A stretch of 64,000 nucleotides of DNA from Psychroserpens sp041224425 (GTDB lineage: Bacteria; Bacteroidota; Bacteroidia; Flavobacteriales; Flavobacteriaceae): positions 62,001 to 126,000 of the forward strand of contig NZ_JBGFGL010000080.1 in NCBI RefSeq assembly GCF_041224425.1, read 5' to 3'. Positions 48,835 through 57,495 of the stretch are shown here, one piece after another; positions within the stretch are counted from its first letter, which is position 1; each line of letters begins with the position of its first letter. A program made the translations under genes and the position numbers. A model generated the notes under the pieces. It had not been told where the DNA came from. It worked only from the letters and a program-made list of their open reading frames with translations, and made no database searches.

Positions 48835-50415
48835 TTATGCTCTATATTTCCCTGATAAGTCTTTAGCTACAGCGCTTAATGTATCTGTAACCTCATCAGT
48901 TAATTTCCCTGATTTTAAAGTATCTAACACATCTCTGTGTTTTGCATTCAAGAATTCGATGTAATCTCTTTCAAATTCTTTTACCTTCTCAACAGGAACG
49001 TCTCTTAATAAGTTTTTAGATCCAGCATAAATAATTGCAATTTGATCTTCAACTGTAAATGGATCGTTTTGTGCCTGCTTTAAGATTTCCACGTTTCGTT
49101 TACCTTTTTCGATAACATTCAACGTAGCCGCATCCAAATCAGAACCGAACTTTGCAAAGGCTTCCAATTCACGGAACTGAGCTTGATCCAGTTTTAATGT
49201 ACCTGCAACTTTTTTCATGGATTTAATCTGTGCGTTACCACCAACACGTGATACAGAAATACCTACGTTAATTGCTGGACGTACACCAGAGTTAAATAAA
49301 TCAGACTCCAAGAAAATCTGTCCGTCAGTAATCGAAATTACGTTTGTTGGGATATATGCAGAAACGTCACCAGCTTGGGTTTCAATAATTGGTAAAGCTG
49401 TTAATGAACCACCACCTTTTACCATTGGTTTTAAACTGTCTGGAAGGTCGTTCATTTCCTTAGCAATATTGTCATCATTGATCACTTTTGCTGAACGCTC
49501 CAATAATCTTGAGTGTAAGTAGAAAACGTCACCTGGATACGCCTCACGTCCTGGTGGACGACGTAATAATAAAGATACTTCACGATATGCTACCGCTTGC
49601 TTAGATAAATCATCATAGATAATCAAAGCTGGACGACCAGTATCTCTAAAATATTCTCCAATTGCAGCTCCTGCCATTGGTGCGTAAACTTGCATTGGAG
49701 CAGGATCAGAAGCATTTGCAGCAACGATCGTTGTATATGCTAATGCACCTTTTTCTTCCAATACTTTAGAAATGTTGGCAACTGTAGAGGCTTTTTGACC
49801 TACAGCAACATATATACAGTACACAGGCTCACCCGCATCGTAAAATTCTTTTTGATTCAAGATGGTATCGATACAAACTGTAGTTTTGCCCGTTTGACGG
49901 TCACCAATAACCAACTCACGTTGCCCTCTACCTACAGGAATCATTGCGTCAATAGACTTGATACCTGTTTGAAGTGGTTCAGTTACAGGCTCACGATAGA
50001 TAACACCTGGCGCTTTACGCTCAAGAGGCATTTGATACGTATCACCAGAGATTGGTCCTTTACCATCGATTGGGTTTCCTAAAGTATCAACGACACGTCC
50101 AACAATACCTTCACCTACATTGATAGAGGCAATTTTGTTGGTTCTTTTTACTGTTGAGCCTTCCTTGATCTCTTTAGAAGGACCTAACAATACAATACCT
50201 ACGTTGTCTTCTTCAAGGTTCAATACGATCCCTTCCAATCCGCCTTCGAATTCAACTAATTCTCCGTATTGTGCATTTGAAAGTCCGTAAGCACGTACAA
50301 TACCATCACCAACAGTTAATACTGTTCCTACTTCGTCTAATGAAGCACCTGCTTCAAAACCTGAAAGTTGTTGTTTTAAGATTGCTGATATTTCAGCTGG
50401 TTTTACTTCTGCCAT
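48835..50415 (-). CDS. atpA: ATP synthase F1 alpha subunit
   Basis: Non-catalytic nucleotide-binding subunit of F1, 526 aa. P-loop is GDRQTGKT; PGREAYPGDVFYLHSRLLERSAK and ALIIYDDLSKQAVAYREVSLLLRRPPGRE are conserved. Located between atpH and atpG. Confidence 0.98.
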   Translation of the reverse strand: MAEVKPAEISAILKQQLSGFEAGASLDEVGTVLTVGDGIVRAYGLSNAQYGELVEFEGGLEGIVLNLEEDNVGIVLLGPSKEIKEGSTVKRTNKIASINVGEGIVGRVVDTLGNPIDGKGPISGDTYQMPLERKAPGVIYREPVTEPLQTGIKSIDAMIPVGRGQRELVIGDRQTGKTTVCIDTILNQKEFYDAGEPVYCIYVAVGQKASTVANISKVLEEKGALAYTTIVAANASDPAPMQVYAPMAGAAIGEYFRDTGRPALIIYDDLSKQAVAYREVSLLLRRPPGREAYPGDVFYLHSRLLERSAKVINDDNIAKEMNDLPDSLKPMVKGGGSLTALPIIETQAGDVSAYIPTNVISITDGQIFLESDLFNSGVRPAINVGISVSRVGGNAQIKSMKKVAGTLKLDQAQFRELEAFAKFGSDLDAATLNVIEKGKRNVEILKQAQNDPFTVEDQIAIIYAGSKNLLRDVPVEKVKEFERDYIEFLNAKHRDVLDTLKSGKLTDEVTDTLSAVAKDLSGKYRA

Positions 50416-50462
50416 CTTTATTAGATATTAGATGTTAGCTAAATCTCTCTTAGCTAACACAT

Positions 50463-50993
50463 TTAATTTAATGTAAATTCTCTTTTTAATGTGTTCAACT
50501 TGTTGGCAATACTCGCATTGTATTGAATATCTCCAACACGTAAAATGAAACCACCAATGATGCTTTCATCTACGATATTTTCTAACTCAACCGATTTGCT
50601 AGTCAATTCCTTGATCTTCGCCATAACCTTAACCTCCAAATCATCTGTCATTGGAACCGCTGTTGTAACCGTCGCTTTTTCCTTTCCGATGTAATCTTCA
50701 TACAACACATTGAACTTTTGAGCCACATCGGCCGCAATATCAATTCTATTGTTTTCAACCAACACGTCAAACAATTTTGTTGTCAATGGATTGGTCTTAG
50801 GAAATACTTGAGCCAAAATATCTCGTTTTGTATCTTGCTTAGCAATAGCGTTTCTCAAGGCTGCATCTAATTCTGTGTTATCTGAAACTGTTTTGGCAAT
50901 CAACTTCATATCATTGCTAACCGCTTCAGCAGATTTGTTGTCTACTGCCAAGGAAAGTACTGCTTTTGCATATCGTATTGCTGCTCTAGACAT
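50463..50993 (-). CDS. atpH: ATP synthase F1 delta subunit
   Basis: Stator subunit that ties F1 to the b stalk; 176 aa. N-terminal RAAIRYAKAVLSLAVDNKS and the C-terminal VDESIIGGFILRVGDIQYNASIANKLNTLK are typical. It begins 6 bp after atpF. Confidence 0.95.
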   Translation of the reverse strand: MSRAAIRYAKAVLSLAVDNKSAEAVSNDMKLIAKTVSDNTELDAALRNAIAKQDTKRDILAQVFPKTNPLTTKLFDVLVENNRIDIAADVAQKFNVLYEDYIGKEKATVTTAVPMTDDLEVKVMAKIKELTSKSVELENIVDESIIGGFILRVGDIQYNASIANKLNTLKREFTLN

Positions 50994-50999
50994 ACGTTA

Positions 51000-51500
51000 T
51001 TAGTTTAAAGTTGCTTCGCCTAACATTGACTCCACCAATTTGATTTGCTTGTCTTTGTTAGATAGTTCTTCGCGCACTACTTTTTCTGCAATGTCAATAG
51101 AAAGATTAGCCACTTGGGACTTCAATTCGGAAATCGCAGCTTTCTTTTCGGTTTCGATGGATGCTTGCGCTTGAGCGATAAGCTTATTGGCTTCAACCTT
51201 AGCTTCTTCTTTAGCGTCTTCAATCATTTTGTTTTTGATTTCACGCGCTTCCTTAAGCATGGTTTCACGCTCAGCTCTAGCTTCCTTCAATAACTTTTGG
51301 TTATCAGCTTGAAGGTTTTCCATCTCGCGTTTTGCCTTTTCAGCAGAATCTAAAGCGTTTTTAATGCCTTCCTCTCTATCGTTAACCGCATTTAAAATTG
51401 GTTTCCAAGCATATTTTCTTAATAAGAACAACAATGCCAAGAACAAAATGGTTTGCCAAAAAAACAAGCCTATTGAAAATTCTCCGATTAGCTTTTCCAT
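51000..51500 (-). CDS. atpF: ATP synthase F0 b subunit
   Basis: Peripheral stalk, 166 aa. One N-terminal membrane helix (IGLFFWQTILFLALLFLLRKYAW) is followed by a long charged coiled coil (residues about 35-150) and a short C terminus (SIDIAEKVVREELSNKDKQIKLVE). Directly before atpH. Confidence 0.96.
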   Translation of the reverse strand: MEKLIGEFSIGLFFWQTILFLALLFLLRKYAWKPILNAVNDREEGIKNALDSAEKAKREMENLQADNQKLLKEARAERETMLKEAREIKNKMIEDAKEEAKVEANKLIAQAQASIETEKKAAISELKSQVANLSIDIAEKVVREELSNKDKQIKLVESMLGEATLN

Positions 51501-51540
51501 AATTTATATAGTGTTATTTCTTTTTTAATTTTTAAATCAA

Positions 51541-51573
51541 GTCAACCTTGCAACCAACCGTTACAAGGTTAAC
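51541..51573 (-). other. Intercistronic hairpin between atpE and atpF
   Basis: GTCAACCTTG pairs with CAAGGTTAAC (one mismatch) around a 13-base loop, 16 bp after the atpE stop on the minus strand and without a strong U-run. It may stabilise the atpE 3' end, where extra c-subunit synthesis is needed. Confidence 0.5.
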
Positions 51574-51588
51574 TTAAATGGGTTTTGA

Positions 51589-51780
51589 TTATACCGCAAA
51601 TAATGCAGCAAATCCAATACCTTCAATTAAGGCTGCAGCAATAAGCATAGCTGTTTGGATTTTACCGTATGATTCTGGTTGACGAGCGATCGCTTCCATA
51701 GCTGAACCACCAATCTTACCAATACCAATACCAACACCAATCACAACTAAACCTGCACCTACCATTACTGGAATTTCCAT
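51589..51780 (-). CDS. atpE: ATP synthase F0 c subunit
   Basis: Rotor-ring proteolipid of 63 aa with two membrane helices: GAGLVVIGVGIGIGKIGGSAM and AMLIAAALIEGIGFAALFAV, joined by the RQPE loop. The proton-carrying carboxylate is the Glu in ALIEGIG near residue 53. The helix-1 Gln and the Ser/Thr after Glu that mark sodium-type rings are absent, so proton coupling is expected. Confidence 0.97.
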   Translation of the reverse strand: MEIPVMVGAGLVVIGVGIGIGKIGGSAMEAIARQPESYGKIQTAMLIAAALIEGIGFAALFAV

Positions 51781-51820
51781 AAAAAATATATTTAAAAATT
51801 AAACATTCAAATTTATATTA

Positions 51821-52945
51821 TTACAAGTGCTGTACTTCACCCTCGTGTTCTTCAGCATGGTCATGAGTTTCCGCGGCAAAACCGAAATAAAGCGCAGAAA
51901 GCATCGTGAAAATATAGGCTTGTAATAAAGCAACTAACAATTCAATTAAAGAAATTGCAAACGCAAGTCCGAATGACAATGGACTTCCAACCCAACTTCT
52001 AAAAATAAACATCAATCCAATCAAACTCATCAATACAATGTGTCCCGCTTTAATATTAGCATACAAACGTATTAAAAGTGAAAACGGCTTGATAAACAAT
52101 CCTAACACCTCAATTGGAATTAGAATAATGTATAATGGAATTTTAGCAATCCAAGGCATTGAACTTCCTAATGGATCGAAAATGTGCCTCCAATAATCTT
52201 TTGTTCCTGTAAAATTAGTAATGAAAAACGTAATCAATGCTAATGCAATGGTTACCGAAATACTGTTGGTTACGTTTACACCTAATGGTGTTAAACCTAA
52301 CATATTGATAAACCAAATAAAGAAGAAAACCGTCAATAAATACGGCATGTATTTTTTATACTTGGTTTCTCCAATGTTCGGGATTGCGATATAATCTCTA
52401 ATATAAAGTACGATAGGCTCAAAAAAGCGACCAACGCCTTTAGCAATTCCGCCATTGTTTTTATAAGATTTTGCCAAACCTTTAAATAAGAAGAACATTA
52501 AAAGCCCAACCAAAAAGATTACTACTACATTTTTTGTAATTGATAAATCCAGTGGTTTTGCGTTTGTTGCATGATGCTCTTCATCATAATTGATTGTGCC
52601 TTGAGCATCTGTTTTGTATATTTTTCCGTGATACAACTTGTAGTGATTCCCATCAACCTCTGCAAGTGTCTCTCCATGATGGAACTTTGACGAAGAAAAT
52701 ACCTTTAAACCATTGTCCCAAAGAATAACAGGAAGCGGGAACCCAACATGCACTTTTTCTCCTTCTTCATTTGTGTAAGATGTCAAAGCGAAATCATGAG
52801 TGTCTTGAAGGTGATGCTGTGTGTACTCTCTAACTTCCTTTTTCATTTTCTCCTTGTCTTCTTGTGTCCATTTTCCGGAACATGAAGAAAGTGTTATTAA
52901 AAACAGAAAAAATACAAACAGTCTAGCGTTAAAAATTTGTTGCAT
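51821..52945 (-). CDS. atpB: ATP synthase F0 a subunit with N-terminal exported extension
   Basis: Proton-channel subunit, 374 aa from the ATG at 52945; the TTG at 52954 is less likely. About 120 residues precede the usual domain. They begin with a signal-like helix and a lipobox-like LSSC (Cys at about residue 22), then a charged periplasmic stretch. The conserved channel arginine is in LLIRLYANIKAGH, and Glu/Gln helix SLIELLVALLQAYIFTML follows. The C-terminal tail is His/Glu-rich. An exact promoter box with a -33 TTTG precedes it. Confidence 0.94.
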   Translation of the reverse strand: MQQIFNARLFVFFLFLITLSSCSGKWTQEDKEKMKKEVREYTQHHLQDTHDFALTSYTNEEGEKVHVGFPLPVILWDNGLKVFSSSKFHHGETLAEVDGNHYKLYHGKIYKTDAQGTINYDEEHHATNAKPLDLSITKNVVVIFLVGLLMFFLFKGLAKSYKNNGGIAKGVGRFFEPIVLYIRDYIAIPNIGETKYKKYMPYLLTVFFFIWFINMLGLTPLGVNVTNSISVTIALALITFFITNFTGTKDYWRHIFDPLGSSMPWIAKIPLYIILIPIEVLGLFIKPFSLLIRLYANIKAGHIVLMSLIGLMFIFRSWVGSPLSFGLAFAISLIELLVALLQAYIFTMLSALYFGFAAETHDHAEEHEGEVQHL

Positions 52946-52980
52946 ATCACTCAAAAATAATAGTGGCCTAAAAATCGCTG

Positions 52981-53009
52981 CAAAGGTAGGCTTTTATATG
53001 AAAAACAAA
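52981..53009 (-). promoter_or_regulatory. Promoter of atpB operon
   Basis: Minus strand TACCTTTG (52988 to 52981), exact TAnnTTTG, with TTTG at 53009 to 53006 and a 17-bp gap; about 35 bp before the atpB ATG. So atpBEFHAG can be transcribed separately from sprE/bactofilin/atpZ. Confidence 0.6.
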
Positions 53010-53063
53010 AACAATTTTCAGTTTTATTTAAAGTGCTATACGTGATGACTTAAAAAGTAAAGT

Positions 53064-53450
53064 TTACTGGAGTTTGTTTAACCATTTTGATAGGCTGTAG
53101 GTTTCGATTACCAAGCACAATATATATGGCACAAAAAAAGCAGCAAACTCTAATTTTGAAATCGTTCCATCAGCTTTGTAGGTTCCATAAAACAGTATAA
53201 AAAACAACACAAACTTAAGGACACTTCCAGCCAAAAATAAAAATCCCAATTGTTCCTTAAACTGGTCTTTCAATTTATATAAGGCCATAAATATGAAGAT
53301 TGCCATAAGCGCATTAACGATGTAAGACAGAACAATCTTATTATCAAACAGAGGCTTCTCAAATTGGTTCAATAAAAGGAGATGTACTCCAAAAGTCACT
53401 GCCAATATAAGGCTGATTTTGATACAAAACTTAAATATAGCTGAATTCAT
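53064..53450 (-). CDS. Small four-helix membrane protein of the atp locus (DUF6168-like)
   Basis: A 128-aa protein with four hydrophobic helices (about 6-26, 38-58, 68-88, 100-120). It overlaps the atpZ stop by 4 bp and precedes atpB by 118 bp. Proteins in this place are AtpI-like in arrangement, perhaps an F0 assembly helper; I recall the family name DUF6168 but cannot verify it from sequence. Confidence 0.7.
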   Translation of the reverse strand: MNSAIFKFCIKISLILAVTFGVHLLLLNQFEKPLFDNKIVLSYIVNALMAIFIFMALYKLKDQFKEQLGFLFLAGSVLKFVLFFILFYGTYKADGTISKLEFAAFFVPYILCLVIETYSLSKWLNKLQ

Positions 53451-53713
53451 TTGTGGATACGGTTAAGTTGTTTTACAACAACAAAAAGGGAAAGCGCGAC
53501 ACCTAAAAGAGTACAAAAAATAACATATAATTTTTCGTTGTCATTGTAAGTAGAATCTAGCCATTTACCAAGCATGACAAAAAGATAGATAATCACACCC
53601 ATTTCGATGGCAATTCCTGATAGAATCGCAACGTTCTTAAGCGGATTGTCCTTTTTCTGGTTGTTGCCCTGTTGGTCTTTGGATTGTTGATTGTTGTCCT
53701 GTTCTTGAACCAT
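53447..53713 (-). CDS. atpZ: AtpZ/AtpI family F0F1 assembly protein
   Basis: An 88-aa protein with two membrane helices (AILSGIAIEMGVIIYLFVMLGKWLD and LYVIFCTLLGVALSLFVVV) in the hairpin form of AtpZ, preceded by a Gln/Asn/Lys-rich 25-residue tail. The tail region overlaps the bactofilin gene by 77 bp in another frame; I see no later start that would keep the first helix. Confidence 0.82.
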   Translation of the reverse strand: MVQEQDNNQQSKDQQGNNQKKDNPLKNVAILSGIAIEMGVIIYLFVMLGKWLDSTYNDNEKLYVIFCTLLGVALSLFVVVKQLNRIHK

Positions 53714-54092
53714 TGTTCAGTTCTTTTAAAGCGCCTTTCATGACACAAGTTGCGTTAAAGGTTGCATCTATTTCAACAGCTAATTTACCAACTTCAGCTT
53801 CACCTTCAACATGAGCGCTTGACTTCAAGGAAAGTAGTCCTGAAATTAATAGTTTTCCTGAAAATTTACCTTCAACATCAGCATTGGTGCTTTTCAAAGT
53901 ACCATTGATGATTCCGCTTTTGCCAATAACGACTTTTCCAGACGTTTTTATATTGCCTTGCAGAGTGCCTTCAATTCTAAAATCGCCATCGCTAATAATA
54001 TCACCTGTAACGGTGGTTCCTTTTGCAATGGTATTTTGCTGTGAAATTGTTTCTGTTGCCATTTTTCCTGTTTTTTTATCTGAAGAAAACAT
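53637..54092 (-). CDS. Bactofilin (polymer-forming cytoskeletal protein)
   Basis: A 151-aa bactofilin. The core (residues about 20-115) is a right-handed beta-helix of short repeats: KGTTVTGDIISDGDFRIEGTLQGNI, GKVVIGKSGIINGTLKSTNADVEGKF and so on; a disordered Gln-rich C-terminal tail follows. Bactofilins polymerise without nucleotide and organise cell-wall enzymes. It starts 10 bp after sprE and its 3' end overlaps atpZ. Confidence 0.93.
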   Translation of the reverse strand: MFSSDKKTGKMATETISQQNTIAKGTTVTGDIISDGDFRIEGTLQGNIKTSGKVVIGKSGIINGTLKSTNADVEGKFSGKLLISGLLSLKSSAHVEGEAEVGKLAVEIDATFNATCVMKGALKELNNGSRTGQQSTIQRPTGQQPEKGQSA

Positions 54093-54102
54093 AGTCTTTC
54101 TT

Positions 54103-56649
54103 TTATTGGGATGCTAGATATTCGTTCAAGTTTTTATGTCGCTGGACAATTTCATAATTAGGCGATGAGATGGCATAAAAATCACGAGTGATTTTATGTT
54201 TGGTTTCTTCTAATATTTCTGCAAATCCCGAGGCGCCTTCAGCACTTTTTAAACCATGTACAACCACAAAAATAGTATTAGGGTCGTAAATATCAACAGA
54301 TGTTGTTAGGTCAAAATAGGTCGCCTTTGATACTGCGTCATCCAGTTTTTCAACAAAAGCTTTGATCTCTTCGTCTTGCCCTGATTCAAACGGATAGATC
54401 ACGTTAAAGTGTTCGGCCTTGACATTGTCTACAAATGTTTTATTGGCTAGCACTGGAATGACCTCGCTCATTATTGTCTCAGCTCGTTTTCCTTCTTGTG
54501 AATTTGGATACGTTAAAGCAATGTAGTTAACCCCTTCCCTATAGGCTTCAAAACCATACAATCGCCCTCTTGCTGATGCTTTAAGAATTTCAAACTTAGG
54601 TACCATTGGATCACCTTCAAAGCGAGAGATGTTCGTTTCGGCTTCGTTAATAACCTCAGCGTATTCTTGATTATTGAATTTCGCATAAAGTGATTCGTAG
54701 ATCGATTCCGGACTGTTTTCATCTTTTGCCAACTCAGACTCTGGATTCAGTAATATTTTTGCATAACGCGAGTCTGAATAGTTAGTGATGATGTCAGTCT
54801 TCATCTGTTCAGCCTTATTGTCTTCTCCAAGTTCAAGATATATCTTGTAAAGATTGTATTTAGAAGGCAATACCAAACGGTCCTCTGGTTGATTCATCAA
54901 TAATTTTTCGAGCTTATCTTTAGCAAGTTCAAACTCACTGAACTTTTCTTTGTAGATGGCTCCTAACTGATAATAAGCATAATTACGTTGGCCAGCCAGA
55001 CTGTCAATTACCTTTTGATCTGTTGGTATTTGTGATATATAAAACTCTGGGTCAAAAATCTCCTCTTCATTTGCTTCAGAGGCTAATGATTCAGATTGGT
55101 TGTTTTGAGCCTTATTTATCTGTTTGTTTGAAAGTCTCCAATTGTCTTTAAGTTCTCTGTCTCCCCAAATTTTAACAAATTCATTTTTACCAAAAGACAA
55201 AGTGGTCTGATTATAGAAATAGAACTCTTGTTTGCCTCCATTTTTATTCGGATTGCTTCTGGAATTCCCTACTTTATTACTTGTATTGGCAGTTGCTAAA
55301 CCTGAATTAACACGTTCAGCGGCTTCTGCCTTTCTTTTTTCCTCTTCAGCCTTGGCTTTCAATTCGTTGGCGTATTCGGTAAATAGGGCTAATCGATCTT
55401 CATCTGACAAACTAACCAAATTAAGAATACTGTCATTAACCTGAGCAATGTCCTCGTAGTAAATAACATCATCTAAGTTTTCACGTTTCTTTTTGACAAC
55501 ACGATAAGGCTTAGAGTTTAATTTTAGGTTTGTCATTGTACTATCGTAATATGCGCCAGCGACCTTATAATTGGCCTCATCGAAATTCATATCGCCTAAA
55601 ATTGAATAGTCGTAGGATCTCAATTGTTTGTCGCCTGTTTTTCTCAACGATTTGTTATAATAAACAACCGCAAGGGAATCAGACTTGTTGGCTCTGTGGA
55701 ATTCTGCTATTCGATAGTAAATTTTATCTAAAAATGGACGGTTTTCGCGATTTTCTTCTAAATCTGTTAAATACTCTTCAAACTCTAATTTATTACCAGT
55801 TTCCAAGTCAAAATTAGCTGCTTTAGCCAAGTGTGCATTAACATAATAGGCTCTTGGAATCTTTCGATGCATGTCGATAATCTTATCAAAAACCATATTG
55901 GCGCTATCCTTCTGCCCGAACTCATTATAGAGTTGTCCGATAATAAAGTTATAACGACCCTTTTCTCTTTGTTTTTTTGTGTATTCAGCAGCTATTTTAA
56001 GTTGGGTAAGCGCACTGTCTTTAGCCTTTATATTGATGTAAGCCTGAGCCATCATCGCTGTGGCATCTGCTAGGTCTTGGTCTTCCAATTCCTCTTGTTC
56101 AAGCAGACGTTTTAAGTTTTTTAGAGCCAGTTCGTTGTTTTCGAGACGAATATTGGTTTTTTCCCTCCAAACCTTTGCTGTGTTGATTTTATCACTGGCT
56201 GGGTATTTATATAGAATGTAGTTAAAGGCTTCTATAGCAGGTATAAACCTTTGGTCGAAGTAACGGGCTTTACCAAGAAGTAAGTAGGCTTCATCAATTT
56301 GAGGGTTATACTCCTTACCCTTAATATTCATACCGTGTTTTTGAACCGCTTTGATCGCCTTTTCTTCAGCGCGTTCAAAATCTTGATTTCTGCTTTGTCC
56401 TGGAAGGAAAATGTCTTCTTCCAGCTGCATTCGCTCCACAGGAAGCAACTCCCAAAAATTATCTGTAGCAGCATTGTCAATAGTTTCACGTCCTTTTTCA
56501 AGGGCAATGTTCCCATTGTAAAGAATATTATATTTCGTTCCTAAAGCATGGAAATTTCTGTTGATAAACGTATTGTTCTTACGAGAACATCCCGTAAAAA
56601 CCAAGGCCACCAAAACAACAGAAAGTATTATTTTATACGATGTATTCAA
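54103..56649 (-). CDS. sprE: T9SS/gliding lipoprotein SprE (PorW family), TPR-rich
   Basis: An 848-aa lipoprotein with signal peptide and lipobox (VFTGC, acceptor Cys at about residue 21), then the family signature NRNFHALGTKYNILYNGNIAL and multiple TPR units (PQIDEAYLLLGKARYFDQRFIPAIEAFNYIL and others). A polar linker lies at about 430-520. SprE/PorW is needed for type IX secretion and gliding. The frame begins with TTG at 56649; no ATG occurs in frame between it and the upstream stop, and the signal peptide requires this start. It precedes bactofilin by 10 bp. Confidence 0.88.
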   Translation of the reverse strand: MNTSYKIILSVVLVALVFTGCSRKNNTFINRNFHALGTKYNILYNGNIALEKGRETIDNAATDNFWELLPVERMQLEEDIFLPGQSRNQDFERAEEKAIKAVQKHGMNIKGKEYNPQIDEAYLLLGKARYFDQRFIPAIEAFNYILYKYPASDKINTAKVWREKTNIRLENNELALKNLKRLLEQEELEDQDLADATAMMAQAYINIKAKDSALTQLKIAAEYTKKQREKGRYNFIIGQLYNEFGQKDSANMVFDKIIDMHRKIPRAYYVNAHLAKAANFDLETGNKLEFEEYLTDLEENRENRPFLDKIYYRIAEFHRANKSDSLAVVYYNKSLRKTGDKQLRSYDYSILGDMNFDEANYKVAGAYYDSTMTNLKLNSKPYRVVKKKRENLDDVIYYEDIAQVNDSILNLVSLSDEDRLALFTEYANELKAKAEEEKRKAEAAERVNSGLATANTSNKVGNSRSNPNKNGGKQEFYFYNQTTLSFGKNEFVKIWGDRELKDNWRLSNKQINKAQNNQSESLASEANEEEIFDPEFYISQIPTDQKVIDSLAGQRNYAYYQLGAIYKEKFSEFELAKDKLEKLLMNQPEDRLVLPSKYNLYKIYLELGEDNKAEQMKTDIITNYSDSRYAKILLNPESELAKDENSPESIYESLYAKFNNQEYAEVINEAETNISRFEGDPMVPKFEILKASARGRLYGFEAYREGVNYIALTYPNSQEGKRAETIMSEVIPVLANKTFVDNVKAEHFNVIYPFESGQDEEIKAFVEKLDDAVSKATYFDLTTSVDIYDPNTIFVVVHGLKSAEGASGFAEILEETKHKITRDFYAISSPNYEIVQRHKNLNEYLASQ

Positions 56650-56771
56650 CGTGCTTTTGTTTGTTATGTTATAACTTTAAACCACTACATTTATTATGCA
56701 GCGACGTAAAAATAAGCATCTTTTTGAATTATCGTCTAAAAATAGCCTGATTTTAGGTGTTTAACCAAGTG

Positions 56772-57479
56772 CTAAACGGTTTCAGAACCTGCAAAATGTG
56801 CTTCTAGTTCTTTTAAGGTTTCGGTACTGGTTTTTAAGTCTTTAACCACTTCCCCTTTTTCAAGAACGACAATACGTTCACATACATCTGTGACATGTAG
56901 TAAGTCGTGTGAGGAAATCAAGATGGTGACACCATTCTTTTCAGCTAAATCCTTAATGATTTTCTTTAATCGAATTTGTGTCGTTGGATCTAGATTTGCA
57001 AAAGGCTCATCTAATATGATAACTTCGGGATTGCCAATAAGCGCAGCAACAATACCAGCCTTTTTTTGATTACCTTTACTTAAGTCTCTAAGATATTTCT
57101 TTTGGTTTAAAATTTCGCCGTGAAAAAAATCTGAAAACTGAGCAACCAAGGCATCAACATCTGCTTTGTTTTGTCCACGAAGCTCTCCAATAAAGTAAAA
57201 GTATTCCTCAGCTGTTAGATATCCTATCAGAAAACTTTCGTCAATAAATGACGACGTAAAAGGCTTCCAATCTTCACTTTCGTGTACCAACACATCGTTG
57301 TTTTGAATGTGTCCAGTTGTTGGCTGTATCAAATCTAATAACAGACTAAAATAGGTGGTTTTCCCTGCTCCGTTATTTCCAACTAAGCCAAAACTTTGCC
57401 CTTTTGGTATTTCCAAACTTTCGATATTAAGTACGGTAATGTCGTTATATTTCTTAGATAAGTTTGATGTAGTTATCAT
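56772..57479 (-). CDS. ABC exporter ATP-binding protein
   Basis: A 235-aa nucleotide-binding domain with Walker A GNNGAGKT, signature LSKGNQKK and Walker B VIILDEPFANLD, then ILISSHDL. It lies 16 bp after a DUF5687 permease-like gene, which is the probable membrane partner. The degenerate signature LSKGNQ is common in this group. Substrate unknown. Confidence 0.93.
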   Translation of the reverse strand: MITTSNLSKKYNDITVLNIESLEIPKGQSFGLVGNNGAGKTTYFSLLLDLIQPTTGHIQNNDVLVHESEDWKPFTSSFIDESFLIGYLTAEEYFYFIGELRGQNKADVDALVAQFSDFFHGEILNQKKYLRDLSKGNQKKAGIVAALIGNPEVIILDEPFANLDPTTQIRLKKIIKDLAEKNGVTILISSHDLLHVTDVCERIVVLEKGEVVKDLKTSTETLKELEAHFAGSETV

Positions 57480-57495
57480 GCGTTGTAAAATTTAA

